Part shown: one piece after another, positions 25,809 to 34,283 of the stretch
Numbering within the stretch: position 1 is the stretch's first letter
Layout of the letters: every line of letters starts with the position of its first letter
Source: Bradyrhizobium sp. 1(2017)
GTDB taxonomy: Bacteria > Pseudomonadota > Alphaproteobacteria > Rhizobiales > Xanthobacteraceae
Length of the DNA: 64,000 nt
Direction: 5' to 3'
NCBI RefSeq assembly: GCF_011602485.2
Contig: NZ_CP050022.2
Coordinates: forward strand, 496,001 to 560,000
Made by a program: the position numbers and the translations under genes
Notes under the pieces: model-generated
Seen by the model: the letters and a program-made list of their open reading frames with translations, nothing else
Databases searched by the model: none
Told to the model about the DNA's origin: nothing

Positions 25809-26672
25809 ATGGGCGAGGCCAAAATATTGCTGCGTGAGGCGCCGGTTGCCAGCACGGGAGGTGCGGGCGAGGTCGAGCGCAAGCTAGGTGTGCTCGAGCT
25901 GCTGTGGAACGACGGCTTCGTCCGCAAGGCCGTCATCATCCTGTTCCTGGCTGCCGTGTGGGAGGCCTACGGCGTCGCCCTCGACAATCCCCTGTTGTTT
26001 CCGACCCTGCACGACACCTTCGTGACGCTGTTCGAGCGCGTCAGGGACGGTACGATTCCGATGCGCGCGTGGGCCTCGCTGAAGGTGCTGTTCATGGGCT
26101 ATTCGGCCGGCATCGTGCTGGCCGCGATCTTCACCGTGCTCGCAATCTCCACCCGCATCGGCACCGACTTCCTGGAGACGGTGACGGCGATGTTCAACCC
26201 GTTGCCGGCGATCGCGCTGCTGCCGCTCGCCCTGATCTGGTTCGGCCTCGGCAATGGCAGCCTCGTCTTCGTGCTGATCCATTCGGTGCTGTGGCCGGTC
26301 GCCCTCAACACCCATTCCGGCTTCAAGAGCGTGTCCAACACGCTGCGCATGGTCGGCCGCAATTACGGCCTGCGCGGGTTGCCCTACGTCGCAAAGATCC
26401 TGATCCCGGCCGCCTTCGGCTCGATCCTCACCGGGCTGAAGATCGGCTGGGCCTTCGCCTGGCGCACGCTGATTGCGGCCGAGCTGGTGTTCGGCGTGTC
26501 GTCGGGACAGGGCGGGCTCGGCTGGTTCATCTTCGAGAACCGCAATCTGCTCGACATACCCGCCGTGTTCGCAGGCCTCTTGACCGTGATCATCATCGGG
26601 CTCTTTGTCGAGAACCTGATCTTCCGCGCCATCGAGCGGAACACCGTCCAGAAATGGGGCACCCAATCATGA
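25809..26672 (+). CDS. ABC importer permease
   Basis: 287 aa with six predicted membrane segments and the BPD_transp_1 cytoplasmic loop (GRNYGLRGLPYVAKILIPAA), start behind GAGGGAG. It forms the membrane channel with the adjacent ATPase and binding protein. Its stop overlaps the start of the dehydratase gene (ATGA). Confidence 0.93.
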   Translation: MGEAKILLREAPVASTGGAGEVERKLGVLELLWNDGFVRKAVIILFLAAVWEAYGVALDNPLLFPTLHDTFVTLFERVRDGTIPMRAWASLKVLFMGYSAGIVLAAIFTVLAISTRIGTDFLETVTAMFNPLPAIALLPLALIWFGLGNGSLVFVLIHSVLWPVALNTHSGFKSVSNTLRMVGRNYGLRGLPYVAKILIPAAFGSILTGLKIGWAFAWRTLIAAELVFGVSSGQGGLGWFIFENRNLLDIPAVFAGLLTVIIIGLFVENLIFRAIERNTVQKWGTQS

Positions 26673-28408
26673 TCAACAAGAAGAAAACGCCCGACCAGCT
26701 CCGCAGCGCGCGCTGGTTCGCACCCGACGATCTCCGCTCGTTCGGCCACCGCTCCCGCGCCATGCAGATGGGCTATGCCCCGGAAGAGTGGAAGGACCGG
26801 CCCTGTATCGCGATCCTCAACACCTGGTCGGAGGCGCAGCCCTGCCACATGCACTTCAAGTCGCGCGTCGACGACGTCAAGCGCGGTATCCTGATGGCCG
26901 GCGGCCTGCCGGTTGAATTGCCGGCGCTGTCGCTGTCGGAATCGTTGCTCAAGCCGACCACCATGCTGTACCGCAATCTGCTGGCGATGGACGCCGAGGA
27001 GCTCTTGCGCAGCCATCCCGTCGATGGCGTGGTGCTGATGGGAGGCTGCGACAAGACCACGCCCGCGCTGCTGCTCGGCGCGACCTCGATGAACATCCCG
27101 GCGATCTATTTGCCGGCGGGTCCCATGCTGCGCGGCAACTGGAAGGGCAAGACGCTCGGCTCGGGCTCGGACGGCTGGAAGTATTGGGATGAACGCCGTG
27201 CCGGAAAGATCTCCGACAAGGACTGGCTCGATATCGAGGCCGGCATCGCCCGCAGCTACGGCACCTGCATGACCATGGGCACCGCCTCGACCATGACCGC
27301 GATCGCGGAAGCGATCGGCATGACGCTGCCCGGCGCCTCCTCGATTCCGGCGGCCGACGCCAACCACATCCGTATGGCCTCGGAATGCGGCCGCCGCATC
27401 GTCGAAATGGTGTGGGAGGATCTGACGCCGAAGACGATCCAGACCCGGAAGGCCTTCGAGAATGCCATTGCGGTGGCAATGGCGATGGGCTGCTCGACCA
27501 ATGCAATCATCCATCTGATTGCGCAGGCCCGCCGCGCCGGCCAGGACATCGGGCTCGACGATTTCGAGATTGCGAGCCGCAAGGTCCCCGTGATCGCCAA
27601 CGTCCGTCCCAGCGGCGATGCCTATCTGATGGAGGATTTCTTCTACGCCGGCGGCCTGCCGGCGCTGATGGGCGAGATCAGGCAACATCTGCATCTCGAC
27701 TGCGTCACCGTCACCGGCAAGACGCTGGGCGAGAACATCGATGGCGCCGAGGTCCACAACGCCGACGTGATCCGCTCGGTCGACAATCCGATCTACAAGG
27801 AGGGCGCGCTCGCCGTGCTCAAGGGCAATCTCGCGCCCGACGGCTGCGTCATCAAGCCCTCCGCCTGCGCGCCGCGCTTCCTCAAGCACACCGGCCCGGC
27901 ACTGGTGTTCGACGATTATCCCTCGATGAAGAAGGCGGTCGACGATCCCAACCTCGACGTCACCGAGGATCATATCCTGATCCTGCGCAATGCGGGGCCG
28001 CAGGGTGGGCCGGGCATGCCGGAATGGGGCATGCTGCCGATCCCCACAAAACTCGTGAAGCAGGGCGTGCGCGACATGGTGCGCATCTCGGATGCTCGCA
28101 TGAGCGGCACCAGCTACGGCGCCTGCATCCTGCACGTCTCGCCCGAATCCTATATCGGCGGCCCGCTGGCGCTGGTGCAGAATGGCGACCGCATCACACT
28201 CGACGTCGCCGCGCGCACCATCAATCTCGATGTGCCCGAGGCCGAGCTCGCCAGGCGCCGCGCCGCCTGGAAGCAGCCCGAGCGCCGCTTCGAGCGCGGC
28301 TATGGCTGGATGTTCACCAAGCATATCAAGCAGGCCAATGACGGCTGCGACTTCGACTTCCTCGAGACCGATTTCGGCGCGCCGATCGGCGAGCCGTCGA
28401 TTTACTAG
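26669..28408 (+). CDS. IlvD/Edd-family dehydratase (sugar-acid type)
   Basis: 579 aa. The three Fe-S-ligand cysteines typical of this family lie in NTWSEAQPCHMHF, LMGGCDKTTPA and SYGTCMTMGTAS; the C-terminal motif DARMSGTSYGACILHVSPE is present. These enzymes dehydrate dihydroxy acids or aldonic acids to 2-keto acids. Association with a lactonase and an aldolase favours a sugar acid such as arabinonate or a relative over branched-chain synthesis. It overlaps the permease gene by four bases, so transport and dehydration are coupled genetically. Confidence 0.9.
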   Translation: MINKKKTPDQLRSARWFAPDDLRSFGHRSRAMQMGYAPEEWKDRPCIAILNTWSEAQPCHMHFKSRVDDVKRGILMAGGLPVELPALSLSESLLKPTTMLYRNLLAMDAEELLRSHPVDGVVLMGGCDKTTPALLLGATSMNIPAIYLPAGPMLRGNWKGKTLGSGSDGWKYWDERRAGKISDKDWLDIEAGIARSYGTCMTMGTASTMTAIAEAIGMTLPGASSIPAADANHIRMASECGRRIVEMVWEDLTPKTIQTRKAFENAIAVAMAMGCSTNAIIHLIAQARRAGQDIGLDDFEIASRKVPVIANVRPSGDAYLMEDFFYAGGLPALMGEIRQHLHLDCVTVTGKTLGENIDGAEVHNADVIRSVDNPIYKEGALAVLKGNLAPDGCVIKPSACAPRFLKHTGPALVFDDYPSMKKAVDDPNLDVTEDHILILRNAGPQGGPGMPEWGMLPIPTKLVKQGVRDMVRISDARMSGTSYGACILHVSPESYIGGPLALVQNGDRITLDVAARTINLDVPEAELARRRAAWKQPERRFERGYGWMFTKHIKQANDGCDFDFLETDFGAPIGEPSIY

Positions 28409-28410
28409 CT

Positions 28411-28534
28411 GTCGTTCCGGGGCGCGCGCAGCGCGAACCCGGAACCCATTTCACCGCGTTGCGTGCGGCCCAATGGATTCTCTGGTGCGCAATTGCGCAC
28501 CATAGCTCGCCGCTGCACGGCGCCCCGGAATGAC
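28411..28534. repeat. Composite palindromic intergenic repeat
   Basis: Outer arms TCGTTCCGGGGCGC and GCGCCCCGGAATGACGA enclose an inner perfect palindrome, TGGTGCGCAA followed by TTGCGCACCA (28483-28502). It fills the 143-base spacer between the dehydratase and RraA genes. This is a common Bradyrhizobium repeat type. Confidence 0.75.
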
Positions 28535-28551
28535 GAAAGAGAGAGCATGCC

Positions 28552-29271
28552 ATGCCCAAACTGTCCGAAGCCACCCGCAACAAGCTCAAATCCGTCTCCA
28601 CCGCCACGGTCGCGACCGCCTTATTCAAGCGCGGCCTGCGCATCCAGATGATCCAGGATGTGCACCCCGTCGGCGCGGACCAGCCGACCATGGTCGGCGA
28701 GGCCTTCACGCTGCGCTACATGCCGGCGCGCGAGGACCTCAACACCATCGAGGTGTTCAAGGACCGCTCGCATCCGCAGCGCAAGGCGGTCGAGGACTGT
28801 CCGCCGGGCGCGGTGCTGATGATGGACAGCCGCAAGGATGCGCGCGCGGCCTCCGCCGGTGCGATCCTGATCACGCGGCTGATGAAGCGCGGCGTTGCCG
28901 GCGTCGTCACCGACGGCGGCTTTCGCGATTCCGCCGAGATCGCCAGGCTCGGCATTCCCGCCTACCATCATCGCCCCTCGGCGCCGACCAACCTCACGCT
29001 GCACCAGGCGATCGAGATCAACGTTCCGATCGGCTGCGGCGATGCGCCAGTGTTCCCCGGCGACGTCATCCTCGGCGATGCCGACGGCGTCATCGTGATT
29101 CCCGCGCATCTGGCCGATGAGATTGCCAACGAAACATTCGAGATGACCGCGTTCGAGGACTTCGTCACCGAGGAAGTCGGCAACGGCCGCGGCATTTTTG
29201 GTCTCTACCCGGCTACAGATCCGCAGACGCTGACCGATTTCGCGGAATGGCGAAAGAAGAACGGCCGGTAA
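28552..29271 (+). CDS. RraA-like / HMG aldolase family protein
   Basis: 239 aa, starting after a GAGAGAG stretch. Family signature around VVTDGGFRDSAEIARLGIPAYHH, with upstream GAVLMMDSRKDARAASAGAILI. The family includes 4-hydroxy-4-methyl-2-oxoglutarate/oxaloacetate aldolases and the RNase E regulator RraA. Next to a dehydratase and lactonase, aldol cleavage or decarboxylation of a keto acid made by the dehydratase is the better guess (inference). Confidence 0.87.
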   Translation: MPKLSEATRNKLKSVSTATVATALFKRGLRIQMIQDVHPVGADQPTMVGEAFTLRYMPAREDLNTIEVFKDRSHPQRKAVEDCPPGAVLMMDSRKDARAASAGAILITRLMKRGVAGVVTDGGFRDSAEIARLGIPAYHHRPSAPTNLTLHQAIEINVPIGCGDAPVFPGDVILGDADGVIVIPAHLADEIANETFEMTAFEDFVTEEVGNGRGIFGLYPATDPQTLTDFAEWRKKNGR

Positions 29272-29299
29272 GGCCGAGACGACATCACATCAAGAAACA

Positions 29300-29327
29300 G
29301 GCCGGCCGTATCACGCGCCGGCCTTTT
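29300..29327 (+). terminator. Rho-independent terminator-like hairpin
   Basis: GGCCGGC, ten-base loop, GCCGGCC, then TTTT, in the 76-base spacer between the RraA-like gene and the lactonase gene. It could end most transcripts from the importer promoter or lower lactonase expression. Confidence 0.65.
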
Positions 29328-29347
29328 GGCAAGCAGGGAGGACTCCA

Positions 29348-30439
29348 ATGAATCTTACGCGACGCGACCTCGTGGCCGGCGCTGGCGCTGTTGCGGCCTC
29401 GGCGCTTCTCGCCCGTGCCGCCGGCGCCCAGTCGTTCCCGTTTACACCGAACCAGCGTTATCCCGATCCCGCGGTCCAGATCCTCGATCCCAGCTTCACA
29501 AAGTATCGGCTCTATTCCTCGACGGTCGAACAGGTTGCAACCGGAATGCGCTGGGCTGAAGGCCCGGCCTATTTCCCGGAAGGCGGCTACCTGCTGTTCT
29601 CCGACATTCCCAACAACCGGATCATGAAGTTCGACGAGAAGACCGGACAGACCAGCGTGTTCCGCACCCATGCCAATTATGCCAATGGCAATGCGCGCGA
29701 CCGACAGGGCCGCCTCGTTACCTGCGAGCACTCCGTTACCCGCCGCATCACCCGCACCGAGAAGGACGGCAAGATCACCGTGCTTGCCGACAAGTTCGAG
29801 GGCAAGCGGCTGAACGCGCCGAACGACATCGTGGTGAAGTCGGATGACAGCATCTGGTTCACCGATCCCTTGTTCGGCATCAACGGCGAATGGGAAGGCA
29901 AGAAGGAGAAGGCCGAGCAGGCCACCACCAACGTCTACCGCATCGCCAAGGACGGCAAGATCAGCGCCGTCCTCACCGATCTCGTCAACCCGAACGGCCT
30001 TGCCTTCTCGCCGGACGAGAAGAAGCTCTACATCGTCGAGTGGAAGGGCACGCCCAATCGCAGCATCTGGAGCTACAATGTCGGCGACGACGGTGCCTTG
30101 AGCGGCAAGACCAAGCTGATCGACGCCGCCGATCAGGGGTCGCTCGACGGTTTCCGCGTCGACCGCGACGGCAATCTCTGGTGCGGCTGGGGCTCCAACG
30201 GCGCGCTGCAATCCGAGCCCACCGATATCGGCGGCCGCAAGGTGTTTCAGCTCAAGGCCAGGCCGGAAGACCTCGACGGCGTGATGGTGTTCAATGCGGA
30301 CGGCAAGCCGCTCGCCTTCATCAGGCTGCCGGAGCGCTGCGCCAATCTCTGCTTCGGCGGTCCCAAGAACAACCGCCTCTACATGGCCAGCAGCCACTCG
30401 GTGTATGCGCTGTATGTCGAAGCGCACGGGGCGGTGTAA
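29348..30439 (+). CDS. SMP-30/gluconolactonase family protein with Tat signal
   Basis: 363 aa behind GGGAGGACTCC. N-terminus MNLTRRDLVAGAGAVAASALL is a twin-arginine signal ending in ARAAGAQS, so the enzyme is probably periplasmic. Six-bladed propeller metal-site segments are visible: MRWAEGPAYF (Glu), LNAPNDIVVKSDDSIWFTDP (Asn) and SLDGFRVDRDGNLWCG (Asp). It should open a sugar lactone to the acid outside the cytoplasm, feeding the importer and dehydratase encoded upstream. Confidence 0.9.
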   Translation: MNLTRRDLVAGAGAVAASALLARAAGAQSFPFTPNQRYPDPAVQILDPSFTKYRLYSSTVEQVATGMRWAEGPAYFPEGGYLLFSDIPNNRIMKFDEKTGQTSVFRTHANYANGNARDRQGRLVTCEHSVTRRITRTEKDGKITVLADKFEGKRLNAPNDIVVKSDDSIWFTDPLFGINGEWEGKKEKAEQATTNVYRIAKDGKISAVLTDLVNPNGLAFSPDEKKLYIVEWKGTPNRSIWSYNVGDDGALSGKTKLIDAADQGSLDGFRVDRDGNLWCGWGSNGALQSEPTDIGGRKVFQLKARPEDLDGVMVFNADGKPLAFIRLPERCANLCFGGPKNNRLYMASSHSVYALYVEAHGAV

Positions 30440-30449
30440 GGTAGCTGCC

Positions 30450-30538
30450 GTAGGGTGGGCAAAGCGAAGCGTGCCCACGCACTCGTAAAAATCGGAAAAG
30501 ATGGTGGGCACGGCGCTACGCGCCTTTGCCCACCCTAC
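30450..30538. repeat. GTAGGGTGGGC palindromic intergenic repeat
   Basis: GTAGGGTGGGCAAAG at the left is inverted as CTTTGCCCACCCTAC at the right, with inner arms GCGTGCCCAC/GTGGGCACGGC. It sits between the convergent lactonase and peptidase genes. A frequent Bradyrhizobium repeat. Confidence 0.8.
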
Positions 30539-30556
30539 AAGGGCTGTGGGTGTGGG

Positions 30557-32662
30557 TTACACCCCGACCTCCGCCATCCCCGCCGCCCACAGCGCGAACG
30601 CGTAGACGATCGCGACTTCATCGAGCCGGTCGAACCGCCCCGAGGCGCCGCCATGGCCGGCGCCCATGTTGGTGCGCAGGAGCACCGGGCCGCCGCCGCG
30701 CATGGTGGCGCGCAGGCGCGCGATCCATTTGGCGGGCTCCCAGTAGGTGACCCGCGGATCAGTCAGGCCGCCCATCGCGAGGATCGCCGGATAGTCCTTT
30801 GCCGCGACATTGTCGTAAGGCGAATAGGACAGGATGGTGCGGAAATCCTTCTCGCTTTCGATCGGGTTTCCCCATTCCGGCCATTCCGGCGGCGTCAGCG
30901 GCAGCGTGTCATCGAGCATGGTGTTGAGCACGTCGACGAACGGCACCTCGGCGACGATGCCGGCGAACAATTCGCCGGCGCGGTTGGCCACCGCGCCCAT
31001 CAGCATGCCGCCGGCCGAGCCGCCATGGCCGACGATGCGCTTTGCGCTGGTGTATTTCGTGTCGATCAACGCACGGGCGCTGGCTGAGAAATCGTCGAAC
31101 GAATTCGTCTTCTTCTCGCGCTTGCCGTCGAGATACCAGCCCCAACCCTTGTCGGCGCCGCCACGGATATGGGCGATGGCATAGACGAAGCCGCGATCGA
31201 CCAGCGACAGGCGGTTGGCGCTGAACGAGGCCGGCATCGCCATGCCATAGGAGCCGTAGCCGTAGAGCAGTAGTGGCGCGGTGCCGTCGAGCTTCAGTCC
31301 GCGGCGATGAAGGATCGACACCGGCACCTCGGCGCCGTCATCCGCCTTCGCCATGATGCGCGTGGTGACGTAGTCGGCCGCATCGTGGCCGGACGGGATT
31401 TCCTGGCGCTTGCGCAGGACGCGCGTGCGCTTGACCATGTCGTAATCGTAGACTTCCGACGGCGTCGTCATCGACGAATAGGCAAAGCGCAGATTCGTCG
31501 TCTCGAACTCGTAGGAGCCCATCGTATCCAGCGAATAGGCGGCCTCGTCGAAGGCGATCGCGTGCTCCTCCCTGGAGGTGAGATCGCGGATCACGATCGA
31601 CGGCAGCGCATTGGCGCGCTCCAGCCGCACCAGATGGCCGGCATAGAGATCGAGATCGATGATGTAGATGCCTGGACGATACGGGATCAGGTCGCGCCAG
31701 TTGCTGCGCTCGGGCTGGCTCAGCGGCGCGGTGACGATCTTGAAGTCGATGGCGTCATCGGCATTGGTGAGGATGAACAGCTCGTCGCCGCGGTCGGCCA
31801 GCGAATATTGCACGCCTTCCTCGCGCGCAGCGACCAGGCGCGGCGGCGCCTCAGGATTTGCGAGATCGATCAATCGTTGCTCGGACGTCTCATGATCGCC
31901 GCCGGCGATCACGCAGAAGCGGCCGCTGGTGCTCTCGTGCAGATGGGTGAACCAGCCGGAATCCTGCTCCTCATAAACCAGCGTGTCGTCGGCCTGCCCA
32001 GTGCCGAGCCTGTGCCGCCACACCTGCATGGGCCGGTGATTGTCGTCGAGCTTCACATAGAAGAAGCTCTTGCAGTCGGCACTCCAGACAATGCCGCCGT
32101 CGGTCTCCTCGACGAGATCGTCGAGGTCCTTGCCGCTCGCCCAGTCGCGCACGCGGATGGAGAAATACTCGGAGCCCTTGGTGTCGGCGCTCCACGCCTG
32201 TAGCTTGTGATCGTACGAATGCCGGCTGCCGCCGAACTTGAAATATTTGTGGTCCTTGGCGAGCGCGTCGCCGTCGAGCACGATCTGGCCCTCGCCGCCG
32301 TCGCGCGGCATGCGGCCGAACAACTCGTGCTGCCCGCCTTCGCGAAACCTGCGGAAATAGGCGAAGGGACCGTCCGGCGACGGCACGCTGGAATCGTCCT
32401 CCTTGATCCGCCCGCGCATCTCCCGCACCAGCGTCTTCTGCAGGCCGGCGGTGTGGCCGAGCAGGCTGTCGGTGTAGACGTTCTCCTCATCCAGATATTT
32501 ACGGATATCAGGATCGAGCACCGCGGGATCGCGCAGGACCTCCTGCCATTTCTCGTCCTTCAGCCAGGCATAATCGTCGGTCACGGCGATGCCGTGCCGC
32601 GTGAAGGAATGCGGCCGGCGCGGGGCGACGGGGGGCTGGGAAGGCGTTTTGGCTTGTGTCAC
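30557..32662 (-). CDS. S9-family oligopeptidase (PtrB-like prolyl oligopeptidase)
   Basis: 701 aa from a GTG behind GAACGAGGACC; longer in-frame starts run into a hairpin repeat. N-terminal propeller (about 1-420), then an alpha/beta-hydrolase domain. Catalytic Ser in GHGGSAGGMLMG, Asp in GGLTDPRVTYWE and His in GAGHGGASGR are all present. No signal peptide, so probably cytoplasmic, degrading short peptides after basic or proline residues. Confidence 0.92.
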   Translation of the reverse strand: MTQAKTPSQPPVAPRRPHSFTRHGIAVTDDYAWLKDEKWQEVLRDPAVLDPDIRKYLDEENVYTDSLLGHTAGLQKTLVREMRGRIKEDDSSVPSPDGPFAYFRRFREGGQHELFGRMPRDGGEGQIVLDGDALAKDHKYFKFGGSRHSYDHKLQAWSADTKGSEYFSIRVRDWASGKDLDDLVEETDGGIVWSADCKSFFYVKLDDNHRPMQVWRHRLGTGQADDTLVYEEQDSGWFTHLHESTSGRFCVIAGGDHETSEQRLIDLANPEAPPRLVAAREEGVQYSLADRGDELFILTNADDAIDFKIVTAPLSQPERSNWRDLIPYRPGIYIIDLDLYAGHLVRLERANALPSIVIRDLTSREEHAIAFDEAAYSLDTMGSYEFETTNLRFAYSSMTTPSEVYDYDMVKRTRVLRKRQEIPSGHDAADYVTTRIMAKADDGAEVPVSILHRRGLKLDGTAPLLLYGYGSYGMAMPASFSANRLSLVDRGFVYAIAHIRGGADKGWGWYLDGKREKKTNSFDDFSASARALIDTKYTSAKRIVGHGGSAGGMLMGAVANRAGELFAGIVAEVPFVDVLNTMLDDTLPLTPPEWPEWGNPIESEKDFRTILSYSPYDNVAAKDYPAILAMGGLTDPRVTYWEPAKWIARLRATMRGGGPVLLRTNMGAGHGGASGRFDRLDEVAIVYAFALWAAGMAEVGV

Positions 32663-32691
32663 TCGGTCCTCGTTCAGGTGCGGCGGTGTTC

Positions 32692-32726
32692 CTTCGCCTC
32701 TCCCCGCAAGCGGGGCGAGGGAGAAG
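32692..32726. repeat. Hairpin repeat with CTCTCCCCGC arms
   Basis: CCTTCGCCTCTCCCCGC is paired with GCGGGGCGAGGGAGAAG around a short AA loop. It lies in the spacer between the divergent peptidase and MBOAT genes, and an in-frame extension of the peptidase would run through it. Confidence 0.65.
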
Positions 32727-32846
32727 ATACACCGCCTTATATCGTCGCGATTCCGCGAATTGCCAGCGCCGCTGCGCCACCTCACCGGGTTGTTGCCTCG
32801 CCGCTTGTGTGCTTTAGGCTCCTATCCCCGCCGCCGGTCCAGCCTG

Positions 32847-34283
32847 ATGCTGTTCAATTCCTACCCGTTCATCCTGCTGTTCCTGCCGATCGTGCTGGCG
32901 GGCTATTTCTGGCTGGGGCGACGCAGCAATCTGACGCCGGTGATCTGGCTGGCGCTGGCCTCGCTCGCCTTCTACGCCATTGGCAATTGGCAATTCCTGC
33001 CCCTGCTGCTGATCTCGATCGCGTTCAACTTCGGGATCGGCCATCTCCTCATCGTGGCGGAGCTCAAGCCGCTGCAGCGAAAGGCGGCGCTCGCTTTCGG
33101 CGTCATCGGCGATCTCGTCGTGCTCGGCATCTTCAAATATGCCGGCTTCGTCACCGAGAACATCAACGCGCTGGCCGGCACGCATCATGCAGTTCACATC
33201 CTGCTGCCGGTCGGCATCTCGTTCTATACCTTCACCCAGATCGCGTTTCTGGTCGACGCGCATCGCGGGCAGGTCGCTGCCTATGCGCTGCCGCATTACG
33301 CGCTGTTTGTGACTTACTTTCCCCATCTGATCGCCGGGCCCATCCTGCATCACAAGGACATGATCCCGCAATTCGAGCGGGAGAAGGCCAAGCATCCGGA
33401 CCCGCATCTGATCCTGTGCGGAACCATCATCTTCGCGATCGGCCTGTTCAAGAAGACCTGCATTGCCGACGGCATCCAGCCGCTGGTCGCGCTCGCCTTC
33501 GAAGCGCGCTCGCCGAGCTTCGACCAGGCCTGGCTGGGTGCGCTCGCCTACACGTTCCAGCTCTATTTCGACTTCTCCGGCTATTCCGACATGGCGATCG
33601 GCATATCGCTGATGTTCGGCATCTTCCTGCCCGTCAACTTCAACTCGCCCTACAAGGCCACCAGCATCGTCGAGTTCTGGCGCCGCTGGCACATGACGCT
33701 GTCGCAGTTCCTGCGCGACTATCTCTACATCCCGCTCGGCGGCAACAGGCGCGGCCGCGTGCTGCGCTACGTCAATCTCTTGGTCACGATGCTGCTCGGC
33801 GGACTCTGGCACGGCGCGGCCTGGACGTTCGTGGTTTGGGGCGCGCTGCACGGCGTCTATCTCTGCGTCAATCACGCCTTCAACGCACTGGTGCCGGCCA
33901 TGCCGCCGATGTTTTCGCGCCCCGCACGCGTGTTGGGCTGTGTGCTGACCTTCCTCGCCGTCGTCATCGCCTGGGTGTTCTTCCGTGCCGACAGCGTTGC
34001 GTGGGCGCTGCGGGTGCTCCACGCCATGGCTGATCCCTCGATCATCGTGTTCGGCCGCGAGGAGATTGCGGCGCTGGTGCTGGTCTTGATCTACGCCGCG
34101 TTGGTGTGGCTGGCACCGAACACACAAGCCATCATGGGATACGATCACGCCGGCCGCAGGGTCGGCGAGAACTTGCGGGCAGGGCGCATGCGGCCGCTGT
34201 TTCTCTATGGCGCATCGCTGGTGCTTGCGTTCGGCATTCTGGGGATCCAGAGCCATAGCGAATTCATCTATTTCCGGTTCTGA
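32847..34283 (+). CDS. MBOAT-family O-acyltransferase (AlgI-like)
   Basis: 478 aa from the ATG at 32847, starting MLFNSYPFILLFLPIVLAGYF. About ten membrane segments. Conserved MBOAT signatures YFDFSGYSDMAIG, EFWRRWHMTLSQFLRDYLYIPLGGNRRG and the catalytic-His segment GGLWHGAAWTFVVWGALHG are present. AlgI-type proteins move acyl groups across the inner membrane for O-acetylation of exported polysaccharide. The next gene starts on its stop codon (TGATG), so the two form one unit. Confidence 0.93.
   Translation: MLFNSYPFILLFLPIVLAGYFWLGRRSNLTPVIWLALASLAFYAIGNWQFLPLLLISIAFNFGIGHLLIVAELKPLQRKAALAFGVIGDLVVLGIFKYAGFVTENINALAGTHHAVHILLPVGISFYTFTQIAFLVDAHRGQVAAYALPHYALFVTYFPHLIAGPILHHKDMIPQFEREKAKHPDPHLILCGTIIFAIGLFKKTCIADGIQPLVALAFEARSPSFDQAWLGALAYTFQLYFDFSGYSDMAIGISLMFGIFLPVNFNSPYKATSIVEFWRRWHMTLSQFLRDYLYIPLGGNRRGRVLRYVNLLVTMLLGGLWHGAAWTFVVWGALHGVYLCVNHAFNALVPAMPPMFSRPARVLGCVLTFLAVVIAWVFFRADSVAWALRVLHAMADPSIIVFGREEIAALVLVLIYAALVWLAPNTQAIMGYDHAGRRVGENLRAGRMRPLFLYGASLVLAFGILGIQSHSEFIYFRF

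Noticed and set aside
28552..29271. Role as the RNase E regulator RraA
   Set aside because: The fold is shared with aldolases, and the catabolic context favours an aldolase-type function; the name alone does not support RNA regulation.
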